From: Alligator mississippiensis
Lineage: Eukaryota; Chordata; Crocodylia; Alligatoridae
Assembly: GCF_030867095.1 (NCBI RefSeq)
Contig: NC_081827.1
Span: forward strand, 48,834,501-48,898,500
Reading direction: 5' to 3'
DNA: 64,000 nt
A model generated the notes under the pieces. That model searched no databases, was not told the DNA's origin, and worked only from the letters and a program-made list of their open reading frames with translations. How positions within the stretch are numbered: position 1 is the first letter of the stretch; each line of letters begins with the position of its first letter. Shown here one piece after another: positions 11,300 through 26,200 of this stretch. The translations under genes and the position numbers were made by a program.

Positions 11300-14200
11300 G
11301 TAAGCAAGTTAATTTTATGTTCAGCATATAATTTTATTTCTTTGTAAATCCCTCTGTTCCTACGTATCAAGGGACTTTCCAAAATGTGACAGTTCTTAAA
11401 TAATTATCACATCATTGTTTTTAAGTGAAGTAAAATTTAGAACAAGCCTGTCCAACTGGTAGCCTGCGGGCTGCGTGCAGCCTGCACAGGGTTAAGTTGC
11501 AGCCCCTGGATTCCTGCATGGCCTCCACTTTCCATACTGCAGCCAAAGTCTCAAGGCTCCCCCTCCCTCCTCCAGCTGCTGTGTTCTGCATCTGCCCTGG
11601 GGGAGGCACGGTGCAGCACAGCGTGGTCTGGCGCAGGGGTTAAAGTGGAAGCCACACAGGCAGGAACTGCTGCAGTGGAGAGGGCAATGGAGAGGCATCC
11701 ATGCGGGGTCTTTTCAGTGGGAGGGCACCTACACAGGTGCACACTGCTGCAGGTTGGGGTGTATATGGTGCAACAGGGGCTTGTCCATACATCAACCAAC
11801 CTGAGACTGTGGCCCCTGTTGATGCCACCTGCAGGACGGGCTACCCCCAGCTGTTTCGAAGTTGGACATCCCTGATTTAGAGCAAGTTAAAACTGTTTAA
11901 TGCATTTTTATTCAGGTGGCATAGCTAAGGGGAAGAAATTCCTTACCAGGTGTGAAAAGTTAGAATAAACAAGGGCAGAGCTATGATTGACTTTGCACAT
12001 CTGCTTCACTTTAACTTTTTAAATTAATTTATTAAGGCTTTTAATGAGGTTTTTTGTTGTCAATTTTAGTGTAATTGTTTGTCAAGTTATCTTGCTTAGC
12101 TGAGCATAACAAAATAAGATAGTAGCACAGTCACACTTAACAGGAGTACCATACACTCCTCCTAAGAGTACCTTTAACATAAGTGCACTGGAATTAAGAA
12201 ACTCTGGTTCTGTTTGTTTTTTGTAAACTTGGTTTCTTAAATGAAACAAAATATTTTATGTAGGCATTGATGTGGGCAGCACGGCAAGGACATAAACGCG
12301 TAATTTTTAAGCTGCTTGAACTTGGGGCTGATAAAAGTCTACAAACCAAAGATGGAAAGACAGCTGGAGAGATTGCCAAAAGCAATAAACATTCTGAGGT
12401 ATCAATCTTTACCTAACTTCATGTTTTGTCTGAAATGTTCTCATTGGTGCTGCAACTTTTTGCAGCAATGTTTATTTAGATACTTGCACTAATATTGGGA
12501 TATATTTTCAGCCACTCAGTATTTAGTAATCATATTTGCATATGCTGAGATTGATTTTAAAGTTATTGCACATCTGTAGTGTTGCTAAAAGAGCTTGTAT
12601 TGTAGAGTGTCTCAGCTTCCATGCATTCAAATTTTGAATAGTTACTTAGTTTTAAGTACAATTTCAGTATTCACTGCATGAAAAAAAACAGATTTTGATA
12701 ATTTTACTAATCTATTATTTGAGAAATAGTTTGTTAATTTCTACCAGAAAAGTGTTTGGAATAGATTGCAATGTGCAGCTTTGACTACATTTGGGAAACC
12801 CTTTCTGAAAAAGTTCTAAAATTGCTCAGATATGCAGCAATAGGTGCAGGATTTATTGTACTATAGTGAGCACTAAGATTTTACACCATTAGTGCTTGCA
12901 AAGTAAGCACACCTAAAAGGTTCAGTCAGCTCATGACCTTAAATAACAGCACCAGAACTAATAGCCAAGATAGTTTGTTGTCCTTAGTAGCATCCATTCA
13001 CTTCAAGAGAATGCTTCTGAACATACTGTCTCCAAACACTTTAGTTTGCCCAAAGGAAGAAAACAAAATATCTGGTGAGGAACAAAATACCTTTTATGTC
13101 ATTTAGGAGACCATGAGCAGACATTAGATGTTTCTCCTCCTCCCCCCAGAACAGGATTAGACAATGCAATTGCCAGTAGATGACTGGATTGGGTGACATA
13201 GGAGATGCGTTTTAACAACATGTCATGTAATCCATTCCTGTTCCTTTTAATCCAACAGTCTACTTTTCACTCTCATAGTCCTTCAGGAAAATTTCCTTTT
13301 CTAAAAACTGAAGAGCAAACAGATTTCTAACACCATTTGAGATAACCACCAGATATAATTTATGGACTGTTTAGGACCAAAACAAGGTTACAGGCTTTGC
13401 CAGCTCTCAGTGGTGTGATACCAACTCAAAAAAACCCTCTATATTTGTATCTCATTGTTCACTTATCTGAAATTTATTCCCTAATTCTTTCATCCTGAGC
13501 ATCAGAAGAAGGGACAGTGGAAGCAACAAGAGACAGTTGGGCAAGAGGAGAACCAAAATCATACTCAACCAGAGGAGGCACAAAACTTGTCTTTCAGCTT
13601 CTTTTATGGCAAGAAATGGGGAAACGGTGCTTTTGAATAAAGAACCAGAATGACAGTTAGAGCCAGGAGCAAATAAACTTTTACTCTCCTCTTTGAAAGA
13701 GCTCTGAGTCCAGTAGGGTGTTTTGTAGCTGGAGACTTGAATTGCAGCTTTCATATTTTTATAAAATCATATCTGCAGCCATTTATTCTTACAGAGGGAA
13801 CCTTGAAAACATGAACCGAGTGTAAAAAGGTGAAGCGACATTTGACTGTTAGCTCCTGACAACTCTTAATTGTCACTCATTTTAGAGTCCCGCCAAGTTG
13901 CTGGTTCTACCGCTGTGCTATTTATTATTTTTCTGAGACTTGGTAGCATACAGCATTATTGCAGTGAAATAGACCATTCTGCTGCAAGTGTGGGCATCCA
14001 ACTCTTTATTTTTAGTTTCTGGCTCTCCAGCTTTCTCTACCATGTGGGGGGAGTTACTTGGGTTTCAGTGCAAGCTTTCTGCTTTGCTGCCTGAAGTCAG
14101 GCAGTGGAGGGGCAGGGAACCAGAATTGGAATCCAGTGACAGCCAAGGATTATTGATCTGAGTAAATGAATCATTGAAGTTGATTACCTCTCTTCCTTGC

Positions 14201-17200
14201 ATATGCTAGCAAAAGTGGCTTTTTGTCCAAGCTGCCTTCAAAACAAAAAGAAAAAATGTTGGTGATCTTTTTTACTGCAGAATATTTTCGACTAGAAACT
14301 TCTGTTGGTGTAAAGATTTGAGTGATGAGAACAATGGATACTAAGTAGAGATGCAACTTGTTTGATGGTGCCATGTCATTTAAAGTTTGTTTTAGCTGAA
14401 TTTGGTCTAAGTGCAAACTTAGACCACAAAATATTTGAAAAATTATTTTATTTGAGTGTCAATAATTATTATTTTTGCATACTAATATTTATACTAAATA
14501 TTTATAGACAAAAGTTAAATGTATTCACACTTTTGTTTTTAAGAAACACTTTGTTCACTTGCAAGTGAATAACTTTTGTTTTCCAACAAAAGAATATATT
14601 AGATTTTAGTTAACTTACGACCTCTTACTGCCTTTTAAATTTCAAATCAGGATGCTTTTCTTGAGTCATCCTGTACATGCAGAAGCTTTACAGTCTGTAC
14701 TGGAATTTGGTGGGTGTACTAGCATTCATGTTCTTGAACATTAAAACTCTGTGGGCTCACCTCTATCACAGATGTTTGCCTTTTTTCATGAATGAGAGGA
14801 TTTATTTAAATTCTTCCCTATCCTAACCCTGGCAAATTTTCATTCATTTTATCATTTTGAATTTACATTTTGTATTTAAATAGTCATATATCCATGTAAA
14901 TAAGTAGGACACGATAAAGCAAATCTGTTCTTGAATATTAGCTAAATTGTTGTGATGGCTTTTTCAGCTTTTTAGTTTACTTTCTTTGACTGCAAATCCT
15001 TTGCAAGGAAGGGTCCAGAGCCTAGTTAAGGAAGAGGCTGTACACAAACTTCTGAAAGCAATCCCTGATGCACCTAGAGGTCACAGTGTCAGGTAAAGAA
15101 ATAATCGTGTCATGCAAAAAAACCCTGTTTTTTTATTTCATAAATACACAGTTTTATGAATAGATTTTTTTATCAATGATTGTTGCATTTTTAACAGTCA
15201 GACAACGCAGTGATGCTAAAATATAGAATTGAAACCCCATTTTGAAAAACAAAAACCCTTCTTAAATTTGGCCTCATACTTAATGTATTGCACTCTACAC
15301 TTGACTTCTGATCAAAACAGTAACTCTGAAGGGCTAAGCAAGAGAATATATTATACTTTGAAAATAAATAAAATATCTAACTTACATGGAGGGGGGCTGG
15401 TGATCGGACTGTATTTGTACTGTATTTTCCATCCTGGGTAAGTGGGGTATTTTTGTAATTGTAACTTTGCGGCCATTTGATGTTTTAAATTAGGAATTAC
15501 TAAAGATTTTTTTCAATTTAAATATGGCTGTTCTTTCCTTCTTGAACACTGTCACCAGTTACAAAAGTTGGCTAAATTGTGCCTTCACTTCCATCTGTGG
15601 GATACTGCTTTCTTGAGTGGCCTTGCCTAACTCCTGAAGTACCTTGCCTGGGAGAGATATTCAAAAGGAGACTGGACACATGCCCCCATTTGCAGGGGTT
15701 ATTTGTCTTTCCTGCCCAGAGCAGAGGGGCTGGACCTGTTGATCTCACAAGGTCTCTCCCAGCCCTAAATTCCTGTGAATCTGTGAATATATCTCTTCAG
15801 AGGCTTTAAATAGACATTGCATATGCCCTGAAAGCCTTTTGTCCTGGGATCCTACAGATGTTCAAGTTCACTCTCCTGTTTCAAGTCCCTCTGAAGGATG
15901 CAGGATAAAATGTACAAACATTTTTTTTTCCCAGGACACAACTGTGTGCTTCTTTAAGGTTATTGCGTTTTTCCTGGTGCAGGCTGGCCAGGCTGTATGT
16001 TCCTCTTTGGTGGAGGATGCAATGCAATGCAGCATGAAAGTACAGCATGTGTAAATGATTGTACCATGCCTGTTTTGATCTTGGTCCAACATCAAGACAG
16101 TCGGGCCTGTGTCAAGTGAGATGTCTGTTTACAGCCTAATTGGCAAGCGTGTGTCCACTGGAATTTTTTTAAACCTTTTTTTAGTAATTTTTTAAGAACA
16201 AGTCTGCTACTACCTTTGTTTTTTTCTCATTTATTAATATTGTTATGTAGTTCCTATACAGCTTTTGGTGATCTGGAAGTGTTTTTACATGGTCTTGGTC
16301 TAGAACACGTGGCAGAGTTACTAAAGGTAAGATTGATGCAATGAAATTGTATATTTGGAAAACAATTTATAACTTATCAAATGTGCATCATACTTCAACT
16401 TTAAACTTTAAGTTGCATTTTAATAATTTTTTTGAAAAATAAGCCAGAAATATTCATCTGATATGCTACCTTTCATATCTCTAAGGTGCTCCTTTATTAT
16501 TCTCATGTGGTATCTTTTGGAAGACTACAGATTAAATTTTAGGAATTATAACTAAATTTCTGTGCTAAAAACTGTGTATTGTGAACTCACTTGAGAAACT
16601 TCACAATACTGATTTGGTAAATGACTTGTATAACTGTTTTTTTTTTTTCCTTAATTTTTCTTCTGAGTGTTCATATTTGACAACTGAAAATTTATTTCAT
16701 GCAGGAAAGAGATATAACCTTAAGGCAGCTTTTAACCATGGGAAAAGATGACTTCGCACAGGTGAGCATTCTACTTGGGAAATTTCATTTCTTTTCATTG
16801 CTTTTATGTTTAGATACTGGTATGCAGTTTGAAGGGTAAAAGTTTGTTACTTTAATCATCTATATTCTTTTGGGTTATTTGGATAGACATAGATCTATGC
16901 AATTTTTAAATAAAGATAATAATAGTTTGTTAATTTCTGCTCCAAGTTCCTTAATTCAATGTGGGAGCTGAGCTGCAATTTAGATTTTTCCCTTTTCTGC
17001 AGTATTATCAGTTATAAAAATTTGGGAGGCTGAATTGAACCTTCAGCCCCACTTTAGGGGTAACAGACGTGTACAATCTTTAACTTCAAAAGCCCACTAT
17101 AAAAATAAGGAAATCAGAGTGTTAGGCAATACATTATTTGTCCAAGGTTAGAGCTGATGAAACCAGAAATGGCACCAAAACCCATCTACCTTTCCATTAC

Positions 17201-20200
17201 ACCTTAAGGAGAAGTTGAGCTGCTGTGGCTCCCCAAGTCTTTCTATAACCAGAGATATACTAGTCTGGAGGAAGCATGGGGGACATTGTTCCATTGCTCC
17301 CTGTTCCCTGACTGGGGTATCCTGGGTCTGGAGAATAGACAGGAGGGGAAATGTTCCCTGCACTTCCTCAGACCAGTGATCCTGGTTGGGGGAGGACATG
17401 GAGAGTCTTTCCACACTGCTCCACTCCTTCCTGAGAACAGGAGGAATGGAGCAGCCTCGCTCCCTATGCCTTCCCCAGACCAAGATGTCCCCAGTTTAGT
17501 GAAGGTAGAGGAGGCAGCTGCAGGCTGGACACCTTTAGCACGCCCTCTCCTACACAGATTTCTAGTGGTAGAAATTTCTCAGAAATTTTTAATGTAAATA
17601 ATTACATTTATATACTTCCAAAAAATTTTAACCTCTCTCCTCTGTTCTTCATCATTAAACAATTATATTTTAAAATGCCTTTTTAATTTAGTTTGGAATT
17701 ACAAATACAAGAGACCAACAGAAAATCCTTGAGGCTGCTAAAGAACTACAGATAGAAGAACTAAAATTTGGAGAGTTGCCTGAAGTAATGAAGTTAGAAT
17801 TCAGGTAAAGGTCATCTTGCAGTGCTTATTACAGCAGAAAGACTTGATTATTTTTTTAAATGTTACAGCACATATTCATCATATATGTGCTAATAGCTAA
17901 ATTTATTCCTAAATTAAGAACTTGTGAAGGCTTTTAGTAATGAATAGTCAGGTGAAGGACTAGGGTTACAATAGTGAACAGCATATAGTTTTCTGTTACA
18001 TGGTTTTTTGTTATTTATGGGTTATGCTGCTGTTACTGTCTTTGATGTTGCCACCTCCTTGCATGAATGGGAAATCTTTCTCCTGTGTCCCAAAAGGTTG
18101 TTGCTGGCCTATTCAAGCTCTGCCTGCTGTACACTTATTCAGCTGGGTCTTAATCTGTATCATTTTAAGCTTCCTTTTGTCAGGGTGAACTTTAGCAGTG
18201 TTTCATTCTTTATCAGTGATTCCCTTTTGTGGAAAAAAGGGATTTTAGTCTAGCTGCTCTAGAAGCTCCTAAAGACCAGTTCTGACGTCCCAAGCTCACT
18301 TTCCCAGAGCTCCTGGGACTGGTTACAGTACACATCTCCAGAGACACACACTGATTCAGGTGTTTAATCCACAAACTTTGCAGATTCTTTAAAAGGTTCT
18401 GAAGAAATTGCTCTTTTAGACAGGCCTAAGGAGGGGAAGATACAAACAGAACCATAAAAATACCTGTGCGCTATTCCTTGCATCAGTTTCTTTGCCAATT
18501 TTTATATATGGCCTTCAGGCTGGTTCTGGTCTGCCGAACCACTTCATCTCAGCCACAGGGCTACCAGTGGACCAGGAAATGTCAAGAAGTGGATGGGCCT
18601 ATCACACAATATAGGGCCCCAGTGGACATGGCCATCAGCTGCAGGGAAGTAAGCAAGAACTGTGCCAACACAACCTCACTCGTCCTTTGGCCGCTTGGCC
18701 TGCTGCCTCCAGTTTGGCAAGTTAGCCACCTGGCCTGTGGCCATTTACCCCACTACCACCCCATCTGCTGTTTCTGCTGCTGCTGATCCAGCCCACAAGG
18801 ATTCCTGTGGGTTTGGATCCAACCTAGGATACAGGGGGGTTGACACCCCTGCTTTACAGCATTTAGGCTAAGTATGGACATTCAAAAAGACCATGGCTGA
18901 AGCACTCAACTCATTGCACTTTACTCCATCCCATCCTCCAGGTTGGGATCAGAGGCTGTCACTAACTTGAGTCAGTGACAGGTAGGTGGCACAGCCAGCA
19001 CTAGACCTGGACAGAGCAAATGATCTCTGCCCAAAGCTAGAGTGCAGCCCTGCACAACACCTTAAGTTAACCCTCAGTGACAACTGCAACAGATATTCAA
19101 TGAAGTGCTTTGACAGAAAGCACTTTAGTTTAGAATGCATCCATCCAGGGCTAACTTAGAGTGGGATCTGCCATTTTTAAAGCACCCTATGTGCCATGAA
19201 CACCTGTTCTGTTACAGCTGTAAAGCACTTTCTGTGCACTTAAAGTCCATTAAGTGTAATGTTTGTACCTAGCCTTAGTCTTTTCAGTTCTCAGGAATAC
19301 AGTGTGTCGTCTGGCTTCTGCAGCCACCTTTCTGTTTTTGGTTTCCCAATCTCTCTCTTCAGAACAAACTTATTTGAGAGTTGAGCTTTTGTAAAGTTGA
19401 GCTTCTTTCTACTGTGACCTTCACCAAGCAACCTCATTGGATACTTCCATTTTGTTCTTGCTGTCATCTGTTAGATAGTTACCTGCCTGCGTGGACTGGC
19501 TTTCTTATTTTAGCCCCCTTGTTTTGCAGAAGGGACTTCTATTTGAGTATGATAACTCTCAGACTTAAATTCTCCTTCATTCCACCCCTTGGAATTCCAT
19601 CTAAAGACATAAATGAGAAAGAAAGCAAGCAGTCTAGTTTCCCAGTCAAAATGGAGCTTGTACTCCAATTAAATATCCAGAATTTCAAACTGCAATTAAT
19701 AAATTATGCTCATCTATCCCAAATCATCACATAGATGACAGCCAGTAAGGCTTCAGGATTTCTGCAGTGAGTTTCTCAGATCTGGATTAAAGAACCAACC
19801 TCTTGATTTCCCTCCCCCTTGTTGCTTAAGGGAATAAGCCTGATGAGACTGGGGAGGTGCATTGCAGAAAGGTCTGTGAGATGATGACAGATGCAGCGCT
19901 ACCATTTGTGCACTATTTAGTTGCATGTAAAGAAACAATTTGCACCACTCTCTCTGTTGATATTGAGCATCATGTTATTGTTGTCAGTATTGACTTGTGT
20001 CACAATCCTCAGTCTGGTGGAGGAAGGCAAGTTCTGCATGCTGCCCTGAATTCCAGCATGTGAATATGGAGTCTTACTGTATCCAAAGACCCTGTACCTG
20101 GAGATCACCAGGAGTTTGGACACTCCATCCTGACAGACAGGCACCCATGATGAGGGCCACGGATAGGTACAAGGGGGGGAAAAGGGCATTCTTTAATGCA

Positions 20201-23200
20201 TATTGAGCCTGGTTCTTCTGTCATTTAAGTGAAGACTGGACCATATAAACCAGTTATTTTTCAACTGATGATGTAAGGGGATTTCTTCTCCATGGAGAGT
20301 GCTTCCACAGTTTACAGTTTTCACCTTCCTGAGGTGATGTTTGATGCTTAGTATCACAAAGGTTCAGGTAGCCACATAACCAAGACTGTAGAAGTCGGTC
20401 TTTACCATTAGTTTTGGGTAATTTTCAACCATCAGGATTCATTCTTGTAGGGACTGAAAAATATCCTGTCGGAGGTAGACCCTTGCTGTCAAAGTGAATT
20501 TTATTGACTTGAATGTCTGCACAGGAGCTGATTTACACCCGTGGGACGGGAGGGAACGACCCGCAGTCCCCCCACATAGGGGAAAACCTGGATTCTAGTA
20601 TTTCGTTCTCTCAAACTCTTGACTCTAACCTGCTAATCATCCAGGAAAGACTAAGCAGCAAGTCCTTACTGTCTGAGATGCTGGGCTGCAACTCAGAGAA
20701 AACTGAAACTCTCAGGGTCACTGAGAGGCTGAATGAGAGGACATTATACTGGTGATGATTCTGACCTACTGAAAATAAAAGGTTTTGTATGGATCTGATG
20801 GCAATATGGAAATAGGTGTCCTGTAAGTTGAGAGATGCAAACCAGTCACCCTCCTTCAAAAATGGTCTGATGGTCACTAACATGATTCTTTTGGACTTGA
20901 GTTTGCGAATTAAAGTTATCAAGTTGTCTTAAGTCCCAGATGCATTGTCCCCACCCCCACCCTCCTTCAGAACTAGGAAATAATTATTGTAGACCCCATT
21001 CCCATTGCCCTTGTCATAACAGGGTAGGTACCTTTTGCTGTAACAGAATGGGAGGAAAGCACTTGGTAATGAACTGAATTGGATGGCTTATCTAGTTGTG
21101 ATAATGTAAAGAACCCACTGGTATGATATAATTTGTGCCATTGCACACCTGTAAACTACATCTGGTGTCTGGAGAGACCTCCCCTATTGCAGGGAATGGA
21201 GGGCCTCTGAGAAGACTCGGTGATACAGTTTGCAAAATGCCCATCTGAATCTCTTGTTGCTGGATTGGGGTGAAACCCTTGTATTTAACTATGAACATGC
21301 TTCTGGAGATGAGATTTGAGTATCCTGGAAGTAAAAAAAATGTATGCATGGAACATTTTCCAGGAGTGTGGGATTTCCTGAGACATTAAAACCACCTAGT
21401 GAGTCCACTGGATACCGTTATGCATGCTCACAAGATGTGCACAACCCCAATCATTGAAGAGAAACCATAAGAAGGATGCCTCAAAACTAAGAATGGATTT
21501 AAAAAAAAAAAATTTAATCTGTCCATGGATAGGGGAGAAAATCCAGGAGAGAGCCAACAAGAAGATGCTACTGTGACATACAGTGAAAATGAAAATGGGA
21601 ATGTAACCGAAAGGCCACCAAAGCCCAACAAAAGGGAAAAATGTTAAAGGTTGTCATCTTTTTCTGCTTTTTTAGAAAGAGAAATATGTGAAAAATTTTA
21701 AAAGAAAAACTTAATGGAGGAGTGTACATTATAAGCAGGAGATGAGTGTGCGTGGGTGGGTGTATGCATGCATACCCCTATCTGTGCCCCCACAAAGATT
21801 GAATATAAACAACAAATTGAAGAAGAGCAAATAGATCCTCTTTTTTCCTAAAGGCATCTGTTTGTGTACATCATTCTTAAATTTAGATACACATATGACA
21901 GAGAAATTAATGGAAAATAAAAAGGAAGGATTCCACTGAATGGGTGAAAAGAGGGGTTAAAACACAGATAACCTGTTGCCTCTCTATTTTTTATTTAATG
22001 TATTAAATATGTGAAATGCATAGAACTGTGTGTTCTTAGATGATCTGTTATGGTTATAAATCTTACTCCAGTTTTCTGTTTTCATGGGTGATAAGAAACA
22101 ATGAACTAATAGAAGGCTGTTGGGTAGACAGTATATGACACAAATTCAGTTATTAGAAGTGTTGCATATTTTTTTTAAGAAAAGTGTTGGACACATGTAT
22201 TCCAGGAATCTGACCTTGTGGCTAAATCATAGGCTCTGTTTACATGCTGTTTATGTAAAGATTTTGCTTCACATTTGTTCAGTCATTCTATAAGGAGGGA
22301 AAATTAGTCATTAAGTCATAGAAAAACTAACATAGTAGAAAATGTTGAACTGATTGATTATAAGCTCCCAAAGGGTGTTTCACAATGTTGAGGAACCATA
22401 TTCTAAAGAACTGTATTTTTTGTGAAAATTCCAGTTCTTGTTGAAAGCAGAATGGAGTATATCATATATCCAAGCATTCAACAAGACCGAAAATGTTACA
22501 TTTTTCACTTGGTACAGTAATTCATTCTAATAATCATTCCTGGTATTTGAATGTTTTTAGGAAGTACAATAAGGTAATAATTTTCCTTTGTTTCATTCCA
22601 TTTCATGCCTTTAACATACTTTGTGTGAGGAATTATGGAAAGAGAGCCTCAAAAATAATTAGTGTTCCTTTGTGACAAAGCACAGATGTCATTTGATCCT
22701 AGCCAGCTATAAAATTTATCTTTTAAGTCAGAAGAAGTCTTCATGATAGACTTGTTTGATGGGCGCTCAGCATGCAAGAGAAACTTACAGACTGTATCTG
22801 GTTATGATCACTTCATTTAATGACAGAATTTTTATCCAAAATACTAATATTTACTTTAAAATATTTTTCAGTAAAACATTTTAAATCTATTGGGTCATAG
22901 CAATATACTAAATAATATTAGCTAATAGTTTTTACATTGACTCCTATCAATAAGCAAACAAAATTCTTTCATTTTAAATTATTATTTTTTAAGCAGAAAT
23001 GCTGGAAATTTCAACTTCCTTTGTAAAAATATTGCTTGCCTCGCTCTAGCACCACACAATATTCTGTACCACAGACTACATTGTTATTACTTCAGGGAAC
23101 TTGGTATGATAGTGAAACTGCTGCCAAGCTGGTTCGTGTTTAAAAATACATGCTTTGAAATACCAAATAACAATACACAAATGTGACATTAATATTTACA

Positions 23201-26200
23201 AAAACATATATTTTCACAATAATTAGTACTTGAGACTTTAAATTTTTGTAGTTCCTCTGGATCTTGGAAGCATGTATGCTTGAAATTGAGCAGTACCACA
23301 TTCCATTTGCCTTATCTGAACAGGCGTCCTTTCATCCTGTTTTATTTGTTGATGAAATTTACTGATGCTTGCTTAGGATTCATAGTTTTTGGTAACCAGA
23401 AGGTAAGAGGACTGATGCACAGGCAAAACTGTCTATTAGAGATGCTAATGTAGAATTGCTCTTTGGAGGAAGGTAACCCCACCTATATGTTTGGTCCTTA
23501 AACCTAAAGCAACAAAGGACTGGGCAGAATTTCTCATAAATGCACTTGGTGGTGTGAATTTCATCAAAAGTAGCATGGAAAGCACTGAATGTGATATATA
23601 TATATATATATATAAGCACTGAACGTATATATTCCAGAGCAATATATACAGCATTCAACAAGCCTCAGTTATGAAAAGCATGGCCCAAAAACTCTTGTGA
23701 CCAGAAGAGGACTTAACGTGTTCTCATAGCCTCCCTCTTCCTTGGTGAATGAAGCACTATGTGCTCCATTCCCAGCATGCAGGGGTATCCAGCAGGGCTG
23801 CCCCCTTCCAGAATGCTCTATGCCCTAACCATTGAGCCACTGCTCCAAGTGATGCGGTGGCACCTGACAAGCAGCTGTTGGTCCTGTAGTTAAGGTGACA
23901 GCGTATGCCAATGACGTAGCTGTTTTTGTGAACAGTGAGAGTGATGTCCAGTCCCTGATCAAGTGTCAGCAGGCCTATGAGCACACCTCCTCAGCCCATG
24001 TCAAAGGAGCCAAAAGTGACATGTTTTTTCTGTTGCTCCTCTGTGCCAGTGCTTAGTCCCCAGACCTGCATGGAGCTTTCCCTGGTGCTGCGATGGTTTC
24101 AAAGCCCTGGCCATTTTTCTAGGCCTGCCAGCCTATCTAGCAAAGAACTGGAAAGACCACATTGAGGATGGTGAGGTCCAACTATGTGGTGATTCTGGCT
24201 CCTGCCCAGCCACTCCTGGCAACCTGGCAGCTTCTGCTCTGTGGCACAGGTGTGTCATCCTGGATCAACCAAGGACTTTGCTCAAAAGGTCCCAGAAACT
24301 TCTTCTGGAATCCTTCTGCAGCAGGCACTACTGGCTTCAGAGGGCTGTCCTCTGCCTGCCCACCAACAAGGTGTGTCAGGGCCCAATTGGCCTGGTGAGA
24401 AGGGTGCCTGCCTCCTTACCTGCAAAGCCTTCAGCACCTGCTCTTTGCTGGTGAGCCCTTCCTGTGGCGATGGCTGGCCTTTTCTTTCCTGCATCAAGTG
24501 AGGGACCTCAACCTTGATGGGAACTTTTCCTCTTGGATCCTGATCATCTCAGCTGGGACACGCACGCTCCCAACCCTTCTACCACAGCCTTTCTCAGACC
24601 TGGCAGGCCTCCATCCAACTGAGACTCCAGTAGAGTATTTGGTGGGAGGGGGAAGCAGGGGATGAACAGGGCACCAGGGACAGCTGGCAGGGAGTCTGTG
24701 TTGCAGGTCTGGTGCAGCCAGTGTGCATCAAGCCTGCCTCTCAGTTGCAGCCCCATAGATTTGAGCACAGGGCTGCCAAGCTTCTGTGGCTGGATAGCAT
24801 GGGGCTGCACCTGCCATAGCAAAGGCTCCCAGGGTGGGTGGGGCAATTCTAAGTCGGCATCCAGGGCAGCTGCCCCCCTCCCTTCCTAGTTAGATGCTAC
24901 TGAGCATAAGATAATCTTCAAATTGGAGAACCTAAGACCTTCTAAAATCCATTTTGAAAAATGAGCATGAAATGCAAGGCCTAAGTCGGCTTTACTCAGC
25001 GCTTCATCCAGCTGCTTTTCTGGCTGAACACCTCAGTCCATTCTGTTTACTACTAAACATTGGTCAGAGTACCCAGGCACCAAGTACAAAGCAAAGTTCA
25101 GCTCCGCATGCTGCTTGAATATACAAGCTGCATATCAAGAATATCTCCTACATAAAATAGACCTGAGACTTCTTTTTTCAGGTTTTGCTAAACTCTTGGT
25201 TTCAGGGTCTATCTTCATTCTACAAAGACAATTATATTGCAATTTCAATGTCTAATAGGGCCATAAACTTAATTCCATTGGTGCCATCGGAAAGAAAGTA
25301 AACTAAGCATTTTGACAATTTTTTGTTCAAACAACACTGTTATAATTTCAGACATTTTTAATGAGTACGTTGTTCTATGCAACTCTATCTTAAGATCTTT
25401 TGGTGGAGAAAAATAAGTATTTTGAAATGTAGTGTATGTAGAGGTCCACAGTAAGTTCACTTTTAAAAAAAATTATTTCTTAATTAAATTGCATACCCAG
25501 TTTCCTAACCAATACATTGGAATTAGATGAGCAATAATGGTTTTATTAATTTGCAGGAAATTTTTTATAATTAACATTAGAATAATTTTTGTTTGTTTGT
25601 TTTTTACAGTGGTGATGAGTTCCTCACTTTTCTTCTGAAACTGAATAAACAGTGTGGTCACCTTACAGCTGCTGTGCAGTCTATCATCACCCAGTTACCC
25701 TCAAACTCTCAGAAGGTATCCAACAAAGGAGAATAAAGATGCTCCCGGGGTATTAATTAGTTTAGCCTCTAAATGAAAATATGAATAAAGATTATAGTCT
25801 TTGTTTACTTTTATAGTATTGCCTAGTTCAGATAAGTGTCTATCATTCTTTTTGTCGTGTTATTTTGAAACACTTTAAGTTGCAATATTCTTTAAAAAAA
25901 AAAAAAAAAACAAACCCCGTTAAGCTATCTAAATCCTTGAAAAGGAAATATATATTTCTACCAGTTTTGCTTATAGGGAGTTTAAAGGTATAAATTAGAA
26001 GTGACGGAAGGGACAGGTGAAACCTGAAGAAAAAGTCTAACTTGTCATGTAAAAACTATCATTGGGAATGTCATGCATTTACAAAAAAATCACAACTGTT
26101 ATTTAAAATAAAAAACCTAGAAGCCACTTTATACAGTAGTTTGCCTGACTTGTCCTTGCTTTGTTTACCTTTTTAGGGAAGCAATTATTTTTTTATATGC

